NCBI GenBank assembly: GCA_900540855.1
Contig: UQHK01000012.1
Span: 6,027-70,026 of the forward strand
Origin: an uncultured Collinsella sp.
GTDB lineage: Bacteria; Actinomycetota; Coriobacteriia; Coriobacteriales; Coriobacteriaceae
Length of the DNA: 64,000 nt
Direction of reading: 5' to 3'
Every line of letters begins with the position of its first letter. Within the stretch, counting starts at the first letter, position 1. A program made the position numbers and the translations under genes. Below are positions 36,178 to 45,138 of the stretch, piece by piece. Under the pieces are notes generated by a model that was not told where the DNA came from, ran no database searches, and was given only the letters and a program-made list of their open reading frames with translations.

Positions 36178-36843
36178 TCACCCGTGATATTCGCCGTTGT
36201 ACTGGATGAGCGTTAGATCTTCCACACCATCGAGCGCGCGGATGGCGTCGGCATAGGGCATATCCACGCCGTCCGAGAACACCTCGACGGCCATCTCCAC
36301 CCTGTCACCGCGCATGGTCTTGGATTTAACGGTGAACTTGGTGCGCCCAAATGCACGCACGATATCGTCGCCGGTGGTCTGACCCGTGTAGTGGATGACC
36401 ATCATGTACACGCGCGCCTTGTCCTGGTGGCTCGCAAAGCCGGCAATCATCACCACGATCACCACCGCCGTGAGCCCCACGAGCGCATACATACCGGCTC
36501 CCGCCGTAATGCCCGTGGTAATGGACCAAAACAGATACAGCAGGTCGAGCGGGTCCTTGACCGCCGTACGGTAGCGGACGATAGACAGAGCACCGACCAT
36601 ACCGAGCGAGATGACCACATTCGTCGAGATCGCGAGCGTGACCATGCAGGTGAGCACGCACATGCCCACGAGCGTTACAGCAAAACTGCGCGAATAGACC
36701 ACGCCGGTAAAAAAGCGCTTGTACACGTAATAGATCAGGATGCCCATGGCGAGCGCCACAAGCAGCGAAAGGCCGATCTTGGCAGGGTCGACCTGGCCAA
36801 ACGCCTCCAAGACGGAGTTCTTAAAAAAGTCCCTGGTGCTCAT
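36178..36843 (-). CDS. DUF4956 membrane protein
   Basis: A 221-residue integral membrane protein with three or four predicted helices (about residues 22-42, 50-75, 80-95 and 110-138) and a cytoplasmic C-terminal domain. The motif LGMVGALSIVRYRTAVKDPLDLLYLFWSI is diagnostic of DUF4956. Members are commonly encoded next to VTC-type polyphosphate polymerase and CotH genes, as here, but their function is unknown. It is the last gene of the pel-cotH operon, 3 bp after the VTC gene. Confidence 0.88.
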   Translation of the reverse strand: MSTRDFFKNSVLEAFGQVDPAKIGLSLLVALAMGILIYYVYKRFFTGVVYSRSFAVTLVGMCVLTCMVTLAISTNVVISLGMVGALSIVRYRTAVKDPLDLLYLFWSITTGITAGAGMYALVGLTAVVIVVMIAGFASHQDKARVYMMVIHYTGQTTGDDIVRAFGRTKFTVKSKTMRGDRVEMAVEVFSDGVDMPYADAIRALDGVEDLTLIQYNGEYHG

Positions 36844-36846
36844 GGT

Positions 36847-37638
36847 CTAAATATCCCCTCGGTTCCCAAAATCCGATTCCCAGTAGTTAAAACCGCGCAG
36901 GTAGGCGGTCTTGTCATAACACAGGCAGTACTTAGAGACCGCCGTGAGTTCGGCCGCACCTGGCGGCACCATATCGCGCACCAGCTGTGGGCAAAACTCG
37001 GTAAACTTGACCTCCATCACCAGCTTGCCGGGCTCCAGCACGGGCAACGCGGGCAACGTCGCGTCAAAGATGTCAAAGCTTCCCACCGCCGCACGCACGT
37101 TGCTATCAAAGGTAATGCGCACGGTGCCCTCGTCCATCACCCACGGCTCACGCTCGTAGTCCACGATGGTCCGCGGGCGCATCATGTTGCAGATGCACTC
37201 GATGTAGAACTCGCGACAGAGCGGATAAGGGCTCCTCAGCAAAAAGTCGTAGTCGCCGGCCAGAATCTGCTCAAACTCGCCACGCGTGAGTGGCGCGTCC
37301 TCCTTGTAGATCCAGCTGCCGTACTTCTTTTTGCGCTCGAGCTTAATCACCTTGTCGCCGCCGTTATAGATGCGCACGCGATATTTTTTTCGCATAAGAA
37401 TACCGGCGTCTTTTTCCTCGTAGGCCGAGTTGCAGTAGTCGTCAAAGTACAGGCTGCGAATGGTGTAAACACCCGCCCGCGCATACTTGTCCAGTTTAAA
37501 AACCGGCGCCATGCGGCAGGCAAGCGCAGCGTGCTCGCCCTCGTTAATGAGATATTTGAGCTCGTGGCGGTAACGCTCCTGCGTGGCACGCACAGGCGGA
37601 GCCGTAAGGCGCTCAAGCAGCGCGCTAGCCCTCCTCAT
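36847..37638 (-). CDS. VTC-type polyphosphate polymerase domain protein
   Basis: A 263-residue protein with the VTC tunnel-fold signature: RHELKYLINEGEHAAL, TIRSLYFDDYCNSAYEEK, KYRVRIYNGG, KLERKKKYGSWIYKED, basic residues that line the polyphosphate tunnel in yeast Vtc4, and VMEVKFTEFCPQLVRDMV near the end. Yeast relatives make polyphosphate from ATP; bacterial stand-alone members are mostly uncharacterised. The frame extends to 37662, but GGAGG lies 6 bases before the ATG at 37638. It overlaps the cotH end by 14 bp. Confidence 0.85.
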   Translation of the reverse strand: MRRASALLERLTAPPVRATQERYRHELKYLINEGEHAALACRMAPVFKLDKYARAGVYTIRSLYFDDYCNSAYEEKDAGILMRKKYRVRIYNGGDKVIKLERKKKYGSWIYKEDAPLTRGEFEQILAGDYDFLLRSPYPLCREFYIECICNMMRPRTIVDYEREPWVMDEGTVRITFDSNVRAAVGSFDIFDATLPALPVLEPGKLVMEVKFTEFCPQLVRDMVPPGAAELTAVSKYCLCYDKTAYLRGFNYWESDFGNRGDI

Positions 37639-39394
37639 ACGTGTCCTCCACGACCTTACCACCGTCCTGCACGTAAAAACACTTCATGCCGTAGTGTTTG
37701 CCGTCGTCGGTCACATAGTAGTCAAACGCATCTTGCGTATAGCCGTCTGAGTTGGTGACACGCACGCGCACAAAATACTGGCCGGTATCGGGCGCATCGC
37801 AGGTCACCTCAGGCAGCAGCACGTCCTCGGCCTTAAAAAACACGTCCTTGATGGCATAGTCACGCGCCAGCTCCACGGTATAGCGAATGTCGCGCGCCTT
37901 AAAATCGTAGGACGCATCCCAGTTAATGCGCAGCTTACCGTTATCGATCTGCGGCACGCCAATGTAGAACGGCATGGGCTTTTTATAGCTCTCGCGAAAG
38001 CTCTTGTAGTTCTCCTCGATCTCGGAGGGAATCGCCGCGGCGATTTGCTCGTATTGGTCCTTGGTGACAGGCAGATTGTCGATATCGGGCGAAGCAAAGA
38101 CCAACGATTCGGTAACCTCGCGATAATGTCTAATCATCTTGGCCAGGCGCGCCTCGGTCATATACGAGCGCAGGTCCTTTACGGCGCGGTCGAGCTCACT
38201 GCGGAACGATTTGCTGCGCAGCGCACGATTGAATAGCACGTTGCCCCAGTAGTTGCTTACGCCGCGCTCCCAGCTCGCATAGTCCGAGAACCCGGCAAGA
38301 GAAAGCTCCAGCTTACGCAGCATGCCGTCGTTATCCCAATCTAAAAAGTACCAGGTATTTGAGTTGAGCGGGCTGTACAGATAACAGTTACGGTTCTGAG
38401 TATCGCAGTTGCCCGTCAGGATCTGAAACGCCAGCCAATAGACCAGATTCTCGGTATCAAAGTAGGTGTCGAGCACGTTATCGATCTTTTGCGATTCGTC
38501 GTTGAGCGCATCGAGCATCTCGATGAGCTTGGTGTGGTCCGAATCGCCCTTAATCTCGAGCATGCCCTCGAAGTTTGCCTGGTTGTAGTCGGGATCGTCG
38601 GCAAGCTTAATGGTGTCCTCGTAGCGATGGAAATCAAAGCTGTTCACCTTGTACAGGTGCCCGCTCTTATCCAGGCCATGTGCCTTAAGCGCCGTCTTGT
38701 TGAGCTGCTCCACCTGCGTAAACAGGCCGTAGTCCTCAAAGGTATCGTTGGACTTTTCGGTCTGGTCGCACACCCACAGATGCACAAACTGCGTGCGCAG
38801 GCCCATCATCTGGGGAATTCCGCGGATAAGGTCGTAGGCCATCTTGTTGCGAAAACGCATACCCTCGCCCATGTGCTTGTTGAGCGCAATCGCGCGCTGC
38901 TGGCGCCAGGTGCCCTTGCCTTTTTTGAGCTCCACCTTGTAATTCTTTTGCGTGTAGGAGCTCGATGTCTGGCCGCGCACCTGCACGGTGGCATTGGGCG
39001 CGTCCTCGCCATAGCCAACCTCGCCGGCCACCGGGCCGTCTTCGTCGCCCGGCTGCAGCAGGCCCATAACCTGATAGCGCGTCACGCCCATGTCGGCATA
39101 GTCATACACCGAGTACGTGTTGATCTCGGCCCAGCTATGGTCCGTGTTCTCGGAGCTGTTGCCGCGAGAGACCGTCAGATACATGGTCACAATGCCCGAG
39201 TCATCATAGACCTCGTACAGCTCGTCCTTATCACGCAGGTGCTTGGACTGGTCGGAGGCCTCGACCTTTTTAATCTTGCCCTGCTTTTTTACCTTATTTG
39301 TCGAGGATTCGTCCTGAGATGAGCAGCCCGAAAGCAGCAGCGCGCCGGCAGCCGCCTCGATCAGACAGCGGCGAGACATCAACTTATCGATCAT
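37625..39394 (-). CDS. CotH kinase family lipoprotein
   Basis: A 589-residue protein of the CotH family, atypical secreted protein kinases known from spore coats. It has a lipoprotein signal (MSRRCLIEAAAGALLLSGCSS, split here after the basic start: lipobox LSGC), a Lys-rich linker, VQVRGQTSSSYTQKNYKV-type nucleotide motif at about residues 137-154, and the metal-binding segment YFLDWDNDGMLRKLE. The C-terminal 100 residues form a beta-rich, Ig-like domain. The protein is probably anchored on the outer face of the membrane. It overlaps pelG by 11 bp. Confidence 0.88.
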   Translation of the reverse strand: MIDKLMSRRCLIEAAAGALLLSGCSSQDESSTNKVKKQGKIKKVEASDQSKHLRDKDELYEVYDDSGIVTMYLTVSRGNSSENTDHSWAEINTYSVYDYADMGVTRYQVMGLLQPGDEDGPVAGEVGYGEDAPNATVQVRGQTSSSYTQKNYKVELKKGKGTWRQQRAIALNKHMGEGMRFRNKMAYDLIRGIPQMMGLRTQFVHLWVCDQTEKSNDTFEDYGLFTQVEQLNKTALKAHGLDKSGHLYKVNSFDFHRYEDTIKLADDPDYNQANFEGMLEIKGDSDHTKLIEMLDALNDESQKIDNVLDTYFDTENLVYWLAFQILTGNCDTQNRNCYLYSPLNSNTWYFLDWDNDGMLRKLELSLAGFSDYASWERGVSNYWGNVLFNRALRSKSFRSELDRAVKDLRSYMTEARLAKMIRHYREVTESLVFASPDIDNLPVTKDQYEQIAAAIPSEIEENYKSFRESYKKPMPFYIGVPQIDNGKLRINWDASYDFKARDIRYTVELARDYAIKDVFFKAEDVLLPEVTCDAPDTGQYFVRVRVTNSDGYTQDAFDYYVTDDGKHYGMKCFYVQDGGKVVEDTYEEG

Positions 39395-40928
39395 CAGAAC
39401 CTCCCCAATGGTTGCGATACACGCGAACTACTGCGCGCTGAAACGCGCCGTGCGGCACACCCTTATGGCGGCCTTCCTCATAGCGCTGCTCGGCACGGTC
39501 GAGCAAGCGGCCCAGCTGTATAAAACGACCCGTTTTGTCGGTCGCCACAATGGGCTGCTGGCTCAGGATACGATACGGTAAGTTGGCGGTATAGGTATCG
39601 AGCCGCAGCAGCGCCACGATAAAAAACACCACCGCACCCAACAAAAAGCCAAAGCCGTAAAACTGCTGCGGCAAAAGCAACGACACGGCGGTCGCGAGCC
39701 CCGCCACACCGGCAAACAGGCCCGAGGCCAGAACGGCTCCCTTGTAGTCGGTAAAGTACAGCAAGATAAGCAGGATCGTGTTGCCCACGGCATACAGGCC
39801 GTAGCCTACGCATAACGTGCGAAAATACCCGTGCATAAGATTGTTAAAGCCCAGCGGCAGGGCCGAGAGCACTGTAGTCTCGAGCGAGATGACCGCCGCG
39901 GTCACAAACAGCTGCTTGAGCGCGCAAAAGCGCAGTTCGCTGTTGAGCGTGGAGAGCATCTCCTCCTCGGCCACCACAATATCGCCCACCACGCCGCCGT
40001 CGTTGAACAGGCTGTAGTAGTCACGGTAGCGCGGATAGAAATTGACCTCGACCGACACCACAAAGTTGACGGTCGTGACGAGTGTGGTCAAAAACGCAAT
40101 GAGTGCCGGAACGTCATGGTAAGGAGCCCCGTAAAACAGGCCTTTGATCTGCACGCCAATAGGGCCCGCCCAGATAATAACCAGGTGTGCGAAAAGCCCC
40201 AAGTTGGTAAACAGCCCCGTAAGCGCAAGCGGCATAAATTGGTCGAGCCAGCGCAAAAAACGCCAGGGACTCCGGTCACTCCGTGGAAAATACCGGTACA
40301 GCAGTACCACATCCCAGGCGAGCATGACGCCGTAGCCTAGGGCGATTGACGCCAACAGGCCCTCGACCGGCGGCAGCCCCAGTGCCAGCGCGGCCAGGGC
40401 GCACAGGCACGCCACACCAATGGCAGCCGCAAAGCTGCACAGGATACCGCGGTAATCTTTGATGGCCGTGAGGTAGCTCATGCCATTCCAGTTGACGATC
40501 ATAATGTTGAACAGCCACAGGCACAGCAGCCCCTGCAGCAGCGTGGCCCCCGAGAACAGCAAAAAAACGCCGTAGAGCACCGTGCCCGCAACGAGCATGA
40601 CAGCATTGGAGCCCCAAAACGAAGGCAGGATCTCATCCTCGCGCTCGGCAAACAACATATCAGCCAAAAAGCGCGTGACCGGCATGGAGAAAAAGCTCGT
40701 GAGCGCAAGCGAGGCCAGCAGCGTATAGGTCACCATGCACACCAGCAGATCCTGGTTGGCGCGGCCCACACCCCACAGACCGCACAGCACCAAAATACCC
40801 ACCTGCAGCAGCACGCCAAGCAGCATGGGGCCCGTGCACACAATGCCGGCGTAGCCATAGGCGCGCATCGTGGCAAACAGACCCTTGCGCCTAAATAGGC
40901 GTTTGAGCTCAAAACCGATTCCGGCCAC
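39384..40928 (-). CDS. pelG: PelG-type polysaccharide exporter
   Basis: Polytopic membrane protein of 514 residues, with about 12 predicted helices and the PelG family start MAGIGFELKRLFRRKGLFA. PelG is related to the MOP flippases and, with PelD, PelE and PelF, moves Pel polysaccharide across the membrane. Conserved features include FFSMPVTRFLADMLF and VEVNFYPRYRDYYSLFNDGG. It lies 3 bp after pelF. Confidence 0.92.
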   Translation of the reverse strand: MAGIGFELKRLFRRKGLFATMRAYGYAGIVCTGPMLLGVLLQVGILVLCGLWGVGRANQDLLVCMVTYTLLASLALTSFFSMPVTRFLADMLFAEREDEILPSFWGSNAVMLVAGTVLYGVFLLFSGATLLQGLLCLWLFNIMIVNWNGMSYLTAIKDYRGILCSFAAAIGVACLCALAALALGLPPVEGLLASIALGYGVMLAWDVVLLYRYFPRSDRSPWRFLRWLDQFMPLALTGLFTNLGLFAHLVIIWAGPIGVQIKGLFYGAPYHDVPALIAFLTTLVTTVNFVVSVEVNFYPRYRDYYSLFNDGGVVGDIVVAEEEMLSTLNSELRFCALKQLFVTAAVISLETTVLSALPLGFNNLMHGYFRTLCVGYGLYAVGNTILLILLYFTDYKGAVLASGLFAGVAGLATAVSLLLPQQFYGFGFLLGAVVFFIVALLRLDTYTANLPYRILSQQPIVATDKTGRFIQLGRLLDRAEQRYEEGRHKGVPHGAFQRAVVRVYRNHWGGSDDR

Positions 40929-40931
40929 CGG

Positions 40932-42359
40932 CTACTCCCCCTCTCTGGGCAGGTCAAACGCGCGCGCCGTCTCGTCGTACAGCGCGCGATAGTTGGCGAG
41001 CATCTGCTCGTGCAAAAAGTACGTGGCAACGCGACGCTGGCCACGCTCCCCCATCTCAATGCGACGAGCGCGGCTTGTGCACATGCGTTCCATAGCATCG
41101 GCCAAGCCCTTGCGATACATAGGCGGCGTCACAAAACCCGCCACGCCAAAGTCATCGCCCGGGGCGCCTTCGAGAAGCTCGCGACAGCAGCCGACCTCAG
41201 TCGTCACGCAGGGACGGCGCGCTGCAAGCGACTCCAGCACGCTGAGCGGCTGGCCCTCGGAGATGCTCGTCAAAATGGTAAAGTCGAGCTTTTCCATGTA
41301 CTCGACCACGTTGACGCGGCCGGTAAAGATCAAGTCGCGCACGCCCAGGGTATCGACCAGCGCGTGACACTCGGCGCCGTACTCCTCGTCATCCACGCCG
41401 CCCATAATGTGCAGGCGCACGCGGGGCAGGCGCTCGTGCAGCTCAAAGAAGGCATAGATCATGGTCTTGACGTCCTTGATGGGCGCCAGGCGCACCACCG
41501 CGCCAATGTCCACCCAGCCGTCATCGGGCTTTAAGGGAATGTCCTTAAAGCGGTCAAACTGGATGCCGTTGGGGATGACCAAGCATTTGTCCGCATCGCA
41601 GCCCATGTCGATCTGCGTCTTACGGGCGTTATGGAACAAACTCGTCACGCGGAAGGCGCGACGGTAGATCTCCTCCGAAAGCAGGTAGAAAAAGCGAATC
41701 CAGCGGTCCTTAAACGAGGGCACCACCCAGTCGGCGCGAATGATCTCTTCCTCGCGCTCACGGGTATAGATGCCATGCTCGGTCAGCAGCACCGGCGCAT
41801 GGTGAACGCTTGAGCCAAGGCAGGCGAGCAGGCCACCGTAGCCGGTCGAGATGGCATGGTACACATCGGCCACCGGCACCTTGCTGCCCAACAGGTAGAG
41901 CACGGGAAGCAACATGGAGCGCATGGTGTGGAATGCATCGGCAAAGGGCGTGTAGGGGTACTCGGCCAGGCACACGTCGCGAAAGATATCCATAAATGTG
42001 CGACTCTGCAAAAATGAGAGCGGATGCACGCGGCGGCGCTGGAAGATATCGAACAGCACGTCCCAGTCCGGATTGGAGAGCGACACCAGGCGGCGTAGCG
42101 CCTCGCGCTCGCGGGCGTTAAAGTCGGCCTCTTCTTGCTCGCCCGAAAGCCGCAGGGCGTCGTCCAGAAACACCTCGTGTACCTCGACCACGTTACCAGG
42201 CAGCTCGTAGACAAACTTGCCGCGATCGGCAGCATGCGCGCCAATCACCCACAGCACAAACTCGTGCTCGGGCATGGCCTGGATATAGCCATGCATCCAG
42301 GTAGATACGCCGCCGTGCACATAGGGGTAGCAACCCTCGAGTACCAAACAGATTCTCAT
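40932..42359 (-). CDS. pelF: PelF-type glycosyltransferase
   Basis: Cytoplasmic GT4-family glycosyltransferase, 475 residues, opening MRICLVLEGCYPYVHGGVS (ending of the motif TWMH), with YHAISTGYGGLLA, VIPNGIQFDRF, GAVVRLAPIKDVKTMIYAF, and the nucleotide-sugar motif SISEGQPLSVLESLAARRP near residue 360. PelF polymerises Pel from UDP-activated amino sugars in characterised systems. It overlaps the upstream pelA-like gene by 4 bp (ATGA). Confidence 0.94.
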   Translation of the reverse strand: MRICLVLEGCYPYVHGGVSTWMHGYIQAMPEHEFVLWVIGAHAADRGKFVYELPGNVVEVHEVFLDDALRLSGEQEEADFNAREREALRRLVSLSNPDWDVLFDIFQRRRVHPLSFLQSRTFMDIFRDVCLAEYPYTPFADAFHTMRSMLLPVLYLLGSKVPVADVYHAISTGYGGLLACLGSSVHHAPVLLTEHGIYTREREEEIIRADWVVPSFKDRWIRFFYLLSEEIYRRAFRVTSLFHNARKTQIDMGCDADKCLVIPNGIQFDRFKDIPLKPDDGWVDIGAVVRLAPIKDVKTMIYAFFELHERLPRVRLHIMGGVDDEEYGAECHALVDTLGVRDLIFTGRVNVVEYMEKLDFTILTSISEGQPLSVLESLAARRPCVTTEVGCCRELLEGAPGDDFGVAGFVTPPMYRKGLADAMERMCTSRARRIEMGERGQRRVATYFLHEQMLANYRALYDETARAFDLPREGE

Positions 42360-44236
42360 TTGTCGCCACCCTCCTTGCGTGCAATGGTCACCGTCTTGTC
42401 CGTGGCTTTAACCAGGTACAGATCGCCCGTCAGATGCGTAATCTCGCCACCCGTGACTGCACCAGGCTCGCCGTTGTTGGCGCGGAACATGAGCCACGCC
42501 TCGTCGTGGAAATTGCCCAGGCTGAGCGTCCAGGCATCCGCACTTGTATCCACGCTCACCGTCACGGACGAAAAGCGCTGGATGGCGCCCGAGCATTCCG
42601 AACCGGTCTGGCGCCGCAGGTCGGGCGCAGACTTGGTAAGCCACTCCAGGTAGTTGGTCAGACCGCCCTTGTAGACCTCCCAGCCCTCCTTGGCTCCGCG
42701 ACCGGGATCCAGTAGGTCGTCCGGATGCATAAAGTGCGTACTCACGTAGTGCATGTTGAGCTCGGACACGGCTGCCAGACGCATATAGGAATCGTTGACC
42801 ATGCCGCCCGAGACAATACGTGGCTGCTCCACAATGCCATCGCTCGCCACGCCAAACTCCTGCACATAGGGCAAGTCGGTGCCATCCTCAAAATACGTAC
42901 TGGCGATGGTCTTAATGCGCGGAACGTCAGTGCCGATAAGCTTGCGCGCACGGGCCGAAAGGATATTCGACGGTGGCACATAGACCGAGCCATGTGCGTT
43001 GGGCAGTACCTCGTCCTGGAAGGCTATAAGCTCGTTGAGCGATGCGACGAGCGCCTCCTTGTTCTTCCACGTCTTGTAGTCGTACAGTGTGCCATAGTCG
43101 GTATCCCAGAGCGCCAGCGGCTGATGGTTGTAGCCGTGGAAACCCAGCTCTCCGCCCATCTGCAGCAGCATGCCGCCAAAGTAGCGGAACTGCGTGGTAT
43201 CGGCCTGGCGCGCGGGCTCGGTCTGGTTGACCGCGTCCTCGTAGTTTTCGATCATCACGCCGGTAAAGCGAACGCCATATTTTTGCGCGAGCTTTTGCAG
43301 ATCGGGCCACCAGACCTTGGCATAAAAGTCGGCGATAGAAAGCCCGTAGTCGCGCTTGATATAGGTGCCGTCGCCCGAGGGCACGGGGCTGGGAAAGTCG
43401 TCCAGATAGAAGACGGCGCTGTTGATGACGGGGTAGGCCGTGGCATCGCCCAGCAGGCTGATCGCCGCGGCGTAAAAACCGCGCATGACCTTGTCATAGA
43501 TACCGATATTGCACACCACGGTGCGACCGCTACCGCAGTCATTCGACCAAATGAGCGGGGCGCCCGCATCGCCGGTCTTAGCCCACACACGAGCCGTCTC
43601 GCGCAGCGAAACCGAAAGCGACGAATCAAAGGGGTCCGAGAGCTCGTAGCGCTCTCCCCCGCCCAGCATAAAGTCCTCGCTCGGCACAATGCTTTCGGCT
43701 TTTACATAGTCATATCCGGCAGATTCAATGCCAAGCTTGGGAGCAATCACTTGCAGATAGCCCGAGTTATCCGGAGGCATGGCGAGCATAAGCGAACCGC
43801 CGGCACTCACCCAACTCATAATGTCGCTCAGGTGCGTACCGAGCCCATCGAGCGACGGCATGAGCAAAACCACGCGATCGTAGGAGGTCAGCGAGGGAAT
43901 GGCATCCGCGCCGTCCAGCGCAAGGTCCACGTCGCGGTGCGCGATCTTCATGTCGAGCAGAATCTGGTCGAACTGCTCCTTTACGTCCTCGACGCCAGCT
44001 TGATCGGAATCGGTAATGACCAGGCACGTGGGCTTTTGGCCAAATATTGCCGAGGAGGCCGGAACCGCATCGTTGGCGGCAAGCATCCCCAGCTTATGCT
44101 GGCCCGCACTGTACTGCACGCCGGCGCGCTCCACCAGCAGCACGGCCGCCATGGCAATAAAGACCGCCCACACCACAAGCAGCCCCATCCAGCGAAAATG
44201 GCCCGCACGGTCGCGGATATGCTGTACCACGCTCAT
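42356..44236 (-). CDS. PelA-like DUF2194 membrane-anchored deacetylase
   Basis: A 626-residue protein with one N-terminal membrane helix (about residues 16-36, LLVVWAVFIAMAAVLLVE) and a large extracellular part. The first half resembles a Rossmann/GATase-like domain; the second half has polysaccharide-deacetylase features, with the metal motif FYLDDFPSP, GFHGYNHQPL (H-x3-H) and VYVPPSNILS. This fits the deacetylase role of PelA; the Pel hydrolase domain is not evident. The ATG at 44236, after GAGGAGG and overlapping the pelE stop as ATGA, is preferred to one at 44260. Confidence 0.82.
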   Translation of the reverse strand: MSVVQHIRDRAGHFRWMGLLVVWAVFIAMAAVLLVERAGVQYSAGQHKLGMLAANDAVPASSAIFGQKPTCLVITDSDQAGVEDVKEQFDQILLDMKIAHRDVDLALDGADAIPSLTSYDRVVLLMPSLDGLGTHLSDIMSWVSAGGSLMLAMPPDNSGYLQVIAPKLGIESAGYDYVKAESIVPSEDFMLGGGERYELSDPFDSSLSVSLRETARVWAKTGDAGAPLIWSNDCGSGRTVVCNIGIYDKVMRGFYAAAISLLGDATAYPVINSAVFYLDDFPSPVPSGDGTYIKRDYGLSIADFYAKVWWPDLQKLAQKYGVRFTGVMIENYEDAVNQTEPARQADTTQFRYFGGMLLQMGGELGFHGYNHQPLALWDTDYGTLYDYKTWKNKEALVASLNELIAFQDEVLPNAHGSVYVPPSNILSARARKLIGTDVPRIKTIASTYFEDGTDLPYVQEFGVASDGIVEQPRIVSGGMVNDSYMRLAAVSELNMHYVSTHFMHPDDLLDPGRGAKEGWEVYKGGLTNYLEWLTKSAPDLRRQTGSECSGAIQRFSSVTVSVDTSADAWTLSLGNFHDEAWLMFRANNGEPGAVTGGEITHLTGDLYLVKATDKTVTIARKEGGDK

Positions 44237-45138
44237 CGGGCCTCCTCTCCGTTGCGCCAAAACGCCAGTTCCTCGCGGTTGGCGGCGTTCAAGTATACAT
44301 GCTGTTTGTCAATCGCATCGATCACGCGGTGGACCTCGTCACCGTCGCGGCGCATCACCGCAAGGCGCAGACAAAGCATCCAAACCTCCTGCTCCTCGGG
44401 CACATCGAGCACCAGCTGGTCGGTCACGGCCTGCGCCTCGTCGATCTGTCCGACATCGGCCAGCGCCGTCGCGTATCGAATGCGAAGCTCAAGGGTGTCC
44501 TCGCGCTCGCAGCGACGCGCAAGCAAACGCGCGTACTGTTGGCGCTGAATCTGAGCCACGCGCCCCTCGGCCAGGCCCGAGCCCAAGTATTCACCAAGAA
44601 AATCGCAGTATTCGTTGAGGTTTTGCGCGCTCGGGTCCGTCTTAAAGGCACGCTCCAGCTGCTGCAGTTTAAGGTCGGACTCCTTGGAGATCTGCGCCAC
44701 CGCCGTCGCGGCATAGTGTGCCACCTCAACGTCGTCGTTAAGCTTAGCCGCCTGCAGCTGCGCCAGGTACGCGTCGGGCTCCTCGGTGAGCATGGAGAGC
44801 ATGAGGCGGCGCCGGTATGCCGGGTCGTTGACGATGAGCGCCTCCTCGAGCGGCACTACGCCTGCATCATCCTCACCACTCGGTACCGGCATACTGCGAT
44901 GCAGGTCGTCGTTGAAGCGCAGCGACTCCAGCGCAGACTCTTTCAGTCCCTCGCCAAACATCGCGCTGCGGACCGATAGCAGAACCACCAGCAACGGGCC
45001 CCACAGCGGCACCAGCACTATCACAGGCAGCATGTGCCCGCGCACCGGCAGCAGGCTCAGCTTCATGAGCGTCCACAGCACCAGGCAAACCAGCGCATGA
45101 ATCAGCAGCAAGACGGCAGCAACGACAAGCGAGATCAA
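44233..45138 (-). CDS. PelE-like membrane/TPR protein
   Basis: A 301-residue protein with two N-terminal membrane helices (about residues 3-26 and 36-56) and a cytoplasmic helical-repeat domain that looks like tetratricopeptide repeats (AQLQAAKLNDDVEVAHYAATAVAQ, LEDT-type repeats further on). Size, topology and position between pelD and pelA match PelE, a component of the Pel synthase-export complex. Both ends overlap neighbours by 4 bp. Confidence 0.8.
   Translation of the reverse strand: MISLVVAAVLLLIHALVCLVLWTLMKLSLLPVRGHMLPVIVLVPLWGPLLVVLLSVRSAMFGEGLKESALESLRFNDDLHRSMPVPSGEDDAGVVPLEEALIVNDPAYRRRLMLSMLTEEPDAYLAQLQAAKLNDDVEVAHYAATAVAQISKESDLKLQQLERAFKTDPSAQNLNEYCDFLGEYLGSGLAEGRVAQIQRQQYARLLARRCEREDTLELRIRYATALADVGQIDEAQAVTDQLVLDVPEEQEVWMLCLRLAVMRRDGDEVHRVIDAIDKQHVYLNAANREELAFWRNGEEAR

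Noticed and set aside
42356..44236. Full PelA with glycoside hydrolase domain
   Set aside because: Only deacetylase-like motifs and an N-terminal Rossmann-like part are visible; I could not find the hydrolase domain's catalytic motif.
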